Shown here: one piece after another, positions 56,342 to 64,000 of the stretch | Position numbering within the stretch: position 1 is the first letter of the stretch | Layout: every line of letters begins with the position of its first letter | Assembly (NCBI GenBank): GCA_946811695.1 | Contig: OX328124.1 | Span: 60,637,749-60,701,748 of the forward strand | Direction: 5' to 3' | Length of the DNA: 64,000 nt | Source of the DNA: Gonocerus acuteangulatus | Lineage: Eukaryota > Arthropoda > Insecta > Hemiptera > Coreidae | Translations under genes and position numbers: made by a program | Notes under the pieces: model-generated | The model's input: the letters and a program-made list of their open reading frames with translations, nothing else | What the model was told of the DNA's origin: nothing | The model's database searches: none

Positions 56342-56626
56342 TCACTGCATAATATACTTCAAAGCAGATACTAAGTTTTTCAAAGTCGAGCCATCTAAAT
56401 TACAAAGTTTAGGATCACAAACCCAAAATGTATCGTCTTTGTTCTTATCTTTTTCTTGAAGGCTTTCTGCACTTTCCTTATGGTGATCTTTATTTTCGGA
56501 ATAAGGTTCCTGTGCTTTACAGTGTAATAGTGTAGTTAAGAGAGCAATCAATTTGTCCTCTAGAGTAATGTCATCTGGAAGAGCTTCTAACTTTTCTAGT
56601 CTAGTGATTAGATGTATGTAGGTTGA
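56342..56626 (-). CDS. open segment of unknown function, possible exon
   Basis: The minus strand is open for 94 codons ending in TGA at 56342-56344. The peptide (STYIHLITRLEKLEALPDDI early, KLIALLTTLLHCK, an acidic-basic middle KDHHKESAESLQEKDKNKDD, then CDPKLCNLDGSTLKNLV) is amphipathic and unlike the low-complexity translations around it. It could be an exon or gene relic. CTAATCACTAG just upstream could serve as an acceptor. I recognise no family. It lies 134 bases from the long inverted repeat. Confidence 0.35.
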   Translation of the reverse strand, partial: STYIHLITRLEKLEALPDDITLEDKLIALLTTLLHCKAQEPYSENKDHHKESAESLQEKDKNKDDTFWVCDPKLCNLDGSTLKNLVSALKYIMQ

Positions 56627-56759
56627 TTATTGGTATCAAATATCAAGCAGTAAGGAGAACCTTACGCAGAATCCAAAGACCCTGGTTTTATATCAAGTAC
56701 AAAAGCCACTAGGTATGCGGCAACTAAATTCTTTTTAATACTTAGAAAAAAGTAATGAG

Positions 56760-57506
56760 ATCCCTAAAAAAACATAAATGTGAAATAGAGGCCAAGTTCC
56801 TGCCCCCACAAAGAAACAGCCCCTTCCTCAAAAATATCCCCTCCTAAAACCCCCCAAAAACGCCTTACCATTCTACACTCCAAAAAACTAGTATGAGTTG
56901 GTGTATTAATTCAACCAAAAATATTTGCCAATACAAGAGATGATACAAGAAAGAAATGTCCAAGTTCATTACTTGGAAGACCTCATAGTTACTTACTAAG
57001 AACAGTAAAGACACTTCAACTGACCTTTAAAAACAACAATAAAAATACTTATATCTTATAGTTACTAAAATATCACTTTCCTCAACCAGGTATATTCTTA
57101 AACTTGGCAATGTTTTTTTTTTGTGCCGAAATTATCTTTAGAGAAAAACTAAACATTGCCAAGTTTAAGAATATACCTGGTTGAGGAAAGTGATATTTTA
57201 GTAACTATAAGATATAAGTATTTTTATTGTTGTTTTTAAAGGTCAGTTGAAGTGTCTTTACTGTTCTTAGTAAGTAACTATGAGGTCTTCCAAGTAATGA
57301 ACTTGGACATTTCTTTCTTGTATCATCTCTTGTATTGGCAAATATTTTTGGTTGAATTAATACACCAACTCATACTAGTTTTTTGGAGTGTAGAATGGTA
57401 AGGCGTTTTTGGGGGGTTTTAGGAGGGGATATTTTTGAGGAAGGGGCTGTTTCTTTGTGGGGGCAGGAACTTGGCCTCTATTTCACATTTATGTTTTTTT
57501 AGGGAT
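56760..57506. repeat. near-perfect inverted repeat, 356-bp arms, 35-base loop
   Basis: Arms 56760-57115 and 57151-57506 are reverse complements. Paired positions sum to 114266 at both ends, so there is no indel, and I found no mismatch in the blocks compared. The arms include G-poor, C-rich stretches (AACAGCCCCTTCCTC, CCCCTCCTAAAACCCCCC) inverted as the G-rich counterpart. The loop (57116-57150) contains GTGCCGAAATTATC. Open frames in it reflect only the arm sequence. A transcript would form a ~356-bp double-stranded hairpin. Confidence 0.95.
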
Positions 57507-58171
57507 TATTATTATCAGCCCCTACAATCCAATTGTTCCCACATTTGGCACTTAATACATTTCATCCACGCCTTCTCTGCGAGTGTTATAAGAGAACAAA
57601 AGATGCAAATTGTATCGCTTGAGTCTGGTTTCCGGAGAAAGAAAGTTCCTGGAGAGCATTACGGTATTTCAACAACCCTTGAAATAGGGGCCCATATTTA
57701 CACCAAGAAAGGGTGTCTATATTTATTTAGTGCGTGACTTAAGGTGTGCTTCAAAAAGTAGCTTGAGATCTCTACTTTTCAGATATCGCTGTGAAATTAT
57801 TTTTAACTAAACATAAGAACATGAAAACTCGCGCTACAGCCTACTTGAAATAATGGTTCCAATTGTCCTATGCTAACTTATATTAGCAAAAGGTGCCATA
57901 AACCGTCCTCACCACCAAAGGCGTTATGGAGGGGTGCTCATATTTACACCTTTTCCTCTATTTATATAGTTGGTGAGATTGCTTCTCTCGCCAGCGGTGT
58001 TGCATCTCTCCATACTTCAATATTTCGCCAGAACCCTCCCCGGCTATAACCATCCATCCTTGGTGGTTGACAAGGTGGTGAGAATTTTACTGCTCGGACC
58101 AATGGTGTTGGACTTCTCTGGGCCAATGTCTCAACGGAGAAGACCCCAACCCCATTGGCTCATGCATACAC

Positions 58172-58251
<80 letters not shown>

Positions 58252-59175
58252 GAATGTACGGTGTTTGTGTGATCCATGGGTTATGAAATGTTGGCATTTC
58301 TTGTCAGTGTTTCCAGACATCGTTATTTTGATCGAGGAGGACTGCATGACACATGCTAGAAGTTTCCAGCACTTCGGATTTGTGGAATTGGTTAGAGGAT
58401 TCCTCAGGGACCCAATGATAATGCATGGGTACACTAACGCTTTTAGGTCGATTTAATTTTCCACAAGGGGCCTCAGAACATCAATCTAATCTGGACGAGG
58501 AGGAAAGACTCTAAAAGCAGCATAAGATTTAAAATCCGATCCTGCAACATTATGAAGAAAGATGCTGTTGAAGTTGCCAGCCTTAAGGAGCCAATTATTG
58601 CCAACGGTGGTGATGTTGGGGGGAAGGGGGAGTGAAACTGTTCCGAGAAGGAGCGGCCTCCATAAGAAGCACCCCTCCCCCCAATGTCGACACATGTAGC
58701 AGGCGAGGGGGGAAAACTCAACGACGACGTGACAGGACTCGCAATCCTTCCTAGACGCCATCTTGGCCGATATTACTTAATTATCAAGTCAGGCAGGTCT
58801 TGGAGTCCGGTGGCAGCTTTGCTTCTCACTCGTCGAAAGCATCTTCTCCGGAGGTCTAATTCAGACTGATGGTCTCATGAAGAATCGCAGTCACATTTTA
58901 GTAGTCTCGGGAAATTTGCTGGAAATTCGTCCAATATTCAATATCAAATATAGCAAAAAACTATTTTTCTTTTAGCTACCTATCTAATTTCTAAAAAATA
59001 TACATTGCTAAAACATAGAATTTCTTACGTTTTTTATACAGAAAGTCAACATATACATATGCTCTAGCTACCTGACCCTGGTGGGACCTCACGAAGCTCA
59101 GCAGTAGACTTAAAAGCAAAACTATGAACACAGAGTCTATCTCCTGACGCAGTAACTATTGATTCACTAAACAAA
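57507..59175. other. unannotated stretch with (TA)n
   Basis: A (TA)n tract, interrupted by TATG, lies at about 58170-58249. Open frames at 57435-57737, 57970-58272 and 58265-58456 have no motif. A GC-richer part (58600-58800) is open on the minus strand in two frames without recognisable domains. Confidence 0.4.
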
Positions 59176-59214
59176 ACATTGTAACATGTTTTTAGCATAA
59201 ATGTGCTTTAGCGG

Positions 59215-59480
59215 TGACTAAACTGGAAAAAAAAGTTACAAAAAAGTGTCCGCAGGCGTACGCGCATGTGCAGTGGCGTGGCCATGCACGAAAAAGAAGA
59301 CTGTATGTGTCACAAAAAAGGTGTTCGCTGGCGTTCGAGCATGCACAGTGATGTTCGCGCATGCGCAGTAGGTATGTACGAATATGATAACTGTATATCA
59401 TAGAGTACATTACGTAGGTTTATCTTGTGGACCTAGCGTTACAAAAAAGTGTCACAAGAAGGTGCCCGCTGTCGTTTTTT
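59215..59480 (-). repeat. minisatellite, inverted relative to the 11.9-12.15 kb array
   Basis: Two units share AAAAAAGTGTC(C/A), GGCGT(A/T)CG, GCGCATG(T/C)GCAGT and TGTACGAA. Their reverse complement matches the units at 11870-12150. GCGCATGCGC at about 59357-59366 is a self-complementary decamer. Confidence 0.75.
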
Positions 59481-59619
59481 TCCTTAATATTAACTTAATT
59501 TTACTAGTCTCCCTTGGGATTTTTATTTTCAGACTTCCCTGTCAGGACGTCGCCTTTGGAAAATAAGCTTCCGGTTGATAGAGAGGCATTATAAATAGTG
59601 TACCTCCTTAGCACTTTTA

Positions 59620-59660
59620 GGTCCTGAAGAGGCTGCTAAAGGGCGTGAAACTAGTGGGGC
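59620..59660 (+). repeat. CTGAAGA...GAAAC motif
   Basis: TCCTGAAGAGGCTGCTAAAG then GGCGTGAAACTAGT has the same layout as the hammerhead-like cores at 3.8 kb, 36.4 kb and 41.4 kb, but the pairing between the two halves is weak. Confidence 0.4.
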
Positions 59661-60011
59661 AATTTATGAAGCCACTGTACCGTACTTGGGGTCTTTGAGT
59701 TAAATTTCAATTTTTTTATTCAATAATCTAACTTTCCGGGCAAGGATTTCAATCCATAGTCCCCCATATTGCAGTCGGGTGCGGTGTCAATTGTTCCATA
59801 TATAAACGTATTACCTTCTTTCCTAGCAAACCATACTGTTTATATTACGGTAATTTTTATAATTTAAATCCTACTAGATTATAAAATAATAAATATTCAC
59901 TAAAATATAATTACCACTATTAGAAACTACTCATTCCCATGGGACATAAAAATCTATTAGTCGCCGTGATAGCCTCAATATTGATTGTTTAACTTCAACC
60001 AGACCTGGGAT

Positions 60012-60684
60012 CAGGGTTGGGCAAAAATTAGCGAGTGCTAAAAGCTGATACCTCTCCGCTAATTTAGCGATACCGTAGAAACCCAGCGCTAATAATTAGC
60101 GCATAGCGACGGCAGGGCGCTAATCGCTAATTTATTTATGAAATGTATAAATATCGTGATAGCTAATACCTTTAGCTATAGTTACAACATTTTGTCATCT
60201 CAAAGTTCACTTCCGGTCTGCTCTGAGCAACTTCCAGGGGCATTATACCTTACTCCTATTCCACTTCCGCTTTAATCTAAATGATTTCCGATCACATCAA
60301 TGTCAATTTCGATTGCTTCCGGTCGACTCATGCCTATCGCTGGGTAACTCCTTTTCGATCTGGGCCACTTCTGGGTTACTTTTACCACTTACGATTACAC
60401 TTCCGGTCGCTCAAAATGGCTTCCGGGTCCCTGCTGGTTCACTTCCGGTCTATCATAAGAGCCCCGAAAGCCCAGGGATGCTTCCGTAAACGACCCAGGG
60501 ATGAATATCACGTTAATGTCAGACCGGTATTAGCTATCACGATATTTAAACGATTCATAAATAAATTATCGATTAGCGCCCTGCCGTCGCTATGCGCTAA
60601 TTATTGGCGCTGGGTTTCTACGGTATTGCTAAATTAGCGGAGAGGTAGCAGCTTTTAGCGCTCGCTAATTTTTCCCCAACCCTG
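60012..60684. mobile_element. hAT-like non-autonomous foldback element with 8-bp TSD
   Basis: Begins CAGGGTTGGGCAAAAATTAG and ends CTAATTTTTCCCCAACCCTG. Arms of ~165 bp (about 60012-60180 and 60520-60684) are inverted and diverged by a few percent. CCTGGGAT flanks it at 60004-60011 and 60685-60692, the 8-bp duplication typical of hAT transposons, whose ends usually start CAG. No transposase is encoded. The interior carries repeated ACTTCCGG-type boxes. A second copy of the right end follows (60693-60760). Confidence 0.9.
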
Positions 60685-60692
60685 CCTGGGAT

Positions 60693-60760
60693 GGGGAAAA
60701 ATTAGCGGAGAGGTAACAGCTTTTAGCGCTCGCTAATTTTTCCCCAACCCTGCCTGGGAT
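60693..60760. repeat. tandem duplication of the hAT right end plus TSD
   Basis: These 68 bases (GGGGAAAAATTAGCGGAGAG ... CCCCAACCCTG + CCTGGGAT) repeat the terminal part of the element at about 60632-60692, differing at one or two positions. There are thus three CCTGGGAT copies in a row (60004, 60685, 60753). The segment is itself nearly palindromic (GGGGAAAAATTAGCG versus CGCTAATTTTTCCCC). Confidence 0.9.
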
Positions 60761-60769
60761 GGTCTTCCA

Positions 60770-62195
60770 AATTACGAGATCTGAACCATCGACACCACTT
60801 TCGAACGGTGCTTTTCGCAAATGAATTGTCGCGTTATATTGCTCATGCTCGGTAAGAGGAAACTAGACAGTGAAATAATTCAGATAAAACCATATTTTCC
60901 GAAACTTCCAGGAACCTTCCGGAAAACCCAATATTTTTCATTTATTTCGAACAGCTACTTTAAAGATAATTTTACTGTGTCCAATAAACTTGGTGTAAGT
61001 AAAAATAACAGTAGCTCGTGAAAACAGAGGCTGAAAATGGTCAAATCCCTGTTTAATGTTTTATAGAAGAAGTTTCCTAGGCTATTTATTTCTCTTAAAA
61101 CTTTGAGAAAAATCAAGAAATGTAGTGAAGCCGTAAAGGCTTGTTTGATGGACTAGCCAAGAAGCGGCCCAAAAAGAAAAAAAAACTGATAGCTTTGATA
61201 AAGGACCCATTTACAAACCAGTGCATTATTTTATTTAATTTGTACACAACTATCGACATAAAGGGAACTTTGGCCAAAAAATAAGCAAAAATAGAGAAAT
61301 TTCGAATCAGTATAAATTAATAGTTTACTGAAAATGCTTAGTAATGTAGGTTTCAAAAGTGAAAAATGTAGCGTTAACAGAAGCCAACCATCGCAGGAGA
61401 TGAAAAATGACATCCACCTCAGTAGAAATGTTATCGTCCCATTCCCAGCTAAATAACTGGGACTATCAGAATGACATGAACTGAACGGATCAAAATAAAT
61501 AGATGTATATAACATCATATAATTGTTAAACCTATAAATGTCTTGAACCTAGGAATATATGTTAGTCCTATGAATATGAATAGCAGAACACATATTTATG
61601 ACGCCACTATTTGTTCTGCCAAACCCTTATATTGAAAACAATTGACTTGCTAGGCTGACATTTGTACTATAAGTTTCTAGTCGTATGCGCATTAGTTTTG
61701 TATAATTATCTTATCGAAGTTTACATCTCAATATAATATATGTAATCAAAACACATAATCACTACATGTAATATGCCAAATAAGGCAATGGCACATGTGT
61801 TCAAAATAAATGTACTCTTCATAGGGATACTATGAAGAGAAGAGAAAAAAAAAAAAAAATAGTCGTATGCGCTTTTGCCACTTTAATCACACTACCGGGA
61901 ATGGAGCTAACAATTTCAGAAGACCATATTTATTTGAAGCAATGTAATGTAATTGTTAATTTTCTTTTGATTTCTTAGTTTCCGTGTGGAATTGCTTTGG
62001 TCATGAGTCGACCCCGCCCAAAAACGTGGTTCGGGAGAGAACAGGAGTAAGGATGAAGTGATCAGGAACTTAACCGGAAGTCGATAGGAAGTGAGAAAGA
62101 AAGAGAAAACAGAAATATGCTAAAAAGAACCGCCCGAGCTTATTCGATGTTTCTTGAATTTTGGCAGTAGGCTGAAAACAGAAAGGCACAGGGGC
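60770..62195. other. unannotated AT-rich stretch
   Basis: No supported gene. The open frames 60821-61021 (plus) and 61231-61518 (minus) lack motifs. An A run lies at 61846-61859. Confidence 0.45.
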
Positions 62196-62197
62196 AT

Positions 62198-62237
<40 letters not shown>
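62198..62237. repeat. poly-T tract
   Basis: About 39 T residues. I could not tie it to a recognisable retroposon body. Confidence 0.9.
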
Positions 62238-62241
<4 letters not shown>

Positions 62242-62549
62242 CTTGGTTTTTAATTAAAATCCCTACTTTCATTAAGCATTAGTAAACAATTTAAAGAAAC
62301 GAACAACGGTTTTGATAGTAATCTACATACTAAATCAGTTAGTTATTGAATATTTTCCTGTTTCAATCTGAAACAATCGCAATTTTTTATCCTTAATAAT
62401 AATTATTTAGCTGTAATATAAACGTAGTCGAAGATAAAATTTCACTGTTATAGATGAATCACAATTTTTTGTAAACCTATAACTGACGATCAAAAGATGA
62501 CGTTCAAAATACGACTTCCTGAATAGTTATAACTCGCTATCTGTTCTAA

Positions 62550-62581
62550 AGGTGTTAGGATTGTTGCCAATCCTAACACCT
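62550..62581. repeat. perfect 14-bp hairpin
   Basis: AGGTGTTAGGATTG (62550-62563) and CAATCCTAACACCT (62568-62581) are exact reverse complements around TTGC. Confidence 0.9.
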
Positions 62582-62867
62582 AATCCTGGGTTGTTGCCTG
62601 ATAATCTTAATAAAAAAATAAATTTTTATTTTCATAAAACTAATTCAGGAAGGTTTTTGCCTATATTTTGGTCCATTTTAAAAGCAATAAATCCAAAATT
62701 AAAATTAAATCAGTTTTTAATTACATCCTTAATAAAGCTTTGATACAAACATAAAATTTAATAATTTCTGTTGCAATACCTTTAAGTTCCCTTGCCAGTT
62801 TCACTTTCTCTTCTATCAATTGGAGAATTATTATAGTGCTCTTTAATGTTTACTAATTAGAATTGGG

Positions 62868-63025
62868 GGCGAATTACGATTAAGTGGTACAGCTCTCGCC
62901 TTAAAGTAACTTAGCTGAAACTTGGGGGTCTAAAGTCGGAATTGGGATCACAGGATGCTCCAAGGCCTACCCAGTCTTCAATGGGTACCAACAAAGGGGT
63001 AAATGAGGCGGGCTGTAGAACACTG
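62868..63025 (+). repeat. tRNA-headed SINE (family C), diverged plus-strand copy
   Basis: GGGGGCGAATTACGATTAAG and TGGTACAGCTCTCGCC resemble the head of family C. Then comes a degenerate B-box region and CCAAGGCCTACCCAGTCTTC followed by AATGGGTACCAAC, which matches the family C body (CCTAGGCCAACCCAGCCTTC). Confidence 0.5.
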
Positions 63026-63387
63026 AGTATAATGAATAATAAATACTGAGTAGTATTACAGCTATCATGAAATGTATTCCACAGAAGATATACTCATATA
63101 TCCATAGTCGCTAACTATAAAATCGCGAGTGATTGGTGCCATCATTTTGTCTTATTTCAATTTCAATAAATTGACAAATAGGTCGTGTAAATGTTTTATA
63201 TTCGGCTTCATAATAATCACTCCCCTCACATATATCTTTTTCAGTAACTTTAAATGACACAATAGTAAAAAAAAAAAAATAATTGAGTCAGCTGTTCATT
63301 ACAAATATAAAGACAAAAAAAAAATCTCTTTTGGTTTATTTCGGATTAATTTGATTAGTTTAGCACAGTCTCCAGGAATTCGACGTG

Positions 63388-63440
63388 AACTAACAACCCC
63401 ACTTAGAAATGTGATTAGTTATGCAGCTCCTGCTTCTTCC
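63388..63440 (-). repeat. family B terminal fragment
   Basis: ACCCCACTTAGAAATGTGAT and TAGTTATGCAGCTCCTGC read inverted as the start of family B (GCAGGAGCTGCATAACTAA). Confidence 0.5.
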
Positions 63441-63644
63441 TATTAAAGAAAAAAAAACAAAAAAAAAAACGTATCTTATAATATTGCGAATTAGAACAAA
63501 TTCCGCATGATTATTGTTTTCTGGGTTGTTTTCTACTAATCTAAAATTCTTTTTGCATATTTTTCGACACTTGATCTACACGATTCCACATTATGCTACG
63601 GATCTTTTTCGATATAGTTTTAAGTGCCTAGAGGGTGTCGCACA

Positions 63645-64000
63645 CGTGCGGCAACATTGCAATGTTGTAACATTTTTCTATACCTAATTACTTGTCGAAT
63701 AGTGTCCTAATATTGTTTCTCCATTTTACATCCAGTCCTGATCTCGAAACACCTTTTTGGTCGACCGTTTTCGACGACTTTACCATTAGGTATTATTTTC
63801 TGCATATTTGTTGAAAATGTGCAACATTAACAACGAGGTCCACCTAATATCAGGTGTGAAACTGTTAAATTTATTCGTTATGCCTTATATAAAGAGGAAT
63901 ATGTCGAGTTAACATTATTAAATTAGTTGTTAATTTTTCGAATCTGCACTCAAAAATACTTTTGGAATTATTTATCTCGCCACCCATTGAGTAAAATATG
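63645..64000 (+). repeat. dispersed repeat family D, second copy, running off the window
   Basis: TATACCTAATTACTTGTCGA, ACCTAATATCAGGTGTGAAA, TATTCGTTATGCCTTATAT, GTTGTTAATTTTTCGA and CCATTGAGTAAAATATG parallel the 48.4-49.1 kb copy. It lacks about 350 bases present there between the first two blocks. Confidence 0.65.

Noticed and set aside
56130..56459. 109-codon plus-strand frame
   Set aside because: It spans the duplicated block of the composite array and the antisense of the 56342-56626 segment. No motif.
57116..57150. Classical microRNA precursor at the loop of the long palindrome
   Set aside because: The stem is several hundred base pairs and near perfect, far longer than a microRNA hairpin; a hairpin-siRNA source is the more fitting idea.

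Overview
This window looks like repeat-dense, gene-poor nuclear DNA from an animal, most likely an arthropod. It is AT-rich and full of long (TA)n, (CT)n and poly-A/T tracts. It carries decayed non-LTR retrotransposons, a Penelope-like element, a mariner, a second DDE transposase relic, a Helitron, a hAT-type foldback element and several Pol III-derived SINEs. No bacterial-style gene organisation and no complete cellular protein-coding gene is visible. The arthropod call is inference from the transposon types (mariner, an insect-style DDE transposase, RTE-like and zinc-knuckle LINE ends) and from microsatellite density. I cannot name the species.

Layout. 1-8.9 kb: SINE fragments, two abutting perfect palindromes (602-694), a 687-bp foldback element with a 12-bp target-site duplication (TSD) and a hammerhead-like motif (3192-3878), and a second foldback element (7564-7945). 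8.9-26 kb: several copies of a ~1.1-kb repeat called family B here, built from ~145-bp internal tandem units with an embedded (TA)n. This stretch also holds a ~1-kb tandem segmental duplication (15786-17745), two terminal-inverted-repeat elements (18644-19858 and 20575-21186), one candidate terminal exon (23133-23332, minus), a GC-rich inverted-repeat element and a LINE 3' end. 26-42 kb: copies of a second family (A), tRNA-headed SINEs (one nested in family A with a TSD), an RTE-like LINE fragment with a 13-bp TSD, the C-terminal part of a Penelope-like element (GIY-YIG endonuclease) and an internally deleted mariner sitting inside (TA)n. 45-57.5 kb: a 5S rRNA-headed SINE, a DDE transposase relic, a Helitron-like element with ~120-bp internal tandem units, a second composite Helitron-like array, a short open frame that may be an exon, and a 356-bp-arm inverted repeat with no indel between its arms. 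57.5-64 kb: a minisatellite sharing its unit with one 47 kb away, a hAT-type foldback with an 8-bp TSD and an array of ACTTCCGGT-like boxes, and further SINE and repeat copies.

How it fits together: the visible coding sequence belongs almost entirely to broken mobile elements. The most informative signals are structural: SINEs with different Pol III heads sharing one 3' tail, hammerhead-like motifs in foldback elements, subterminal boxes in the hAT element, and the very clean long palindrome. The only host-gene candidates are two short minus-strand open segments (23.1-23.3 kb and 56.3-56.6 kb). Stretches not listed as features were read and gave nothing I could support.
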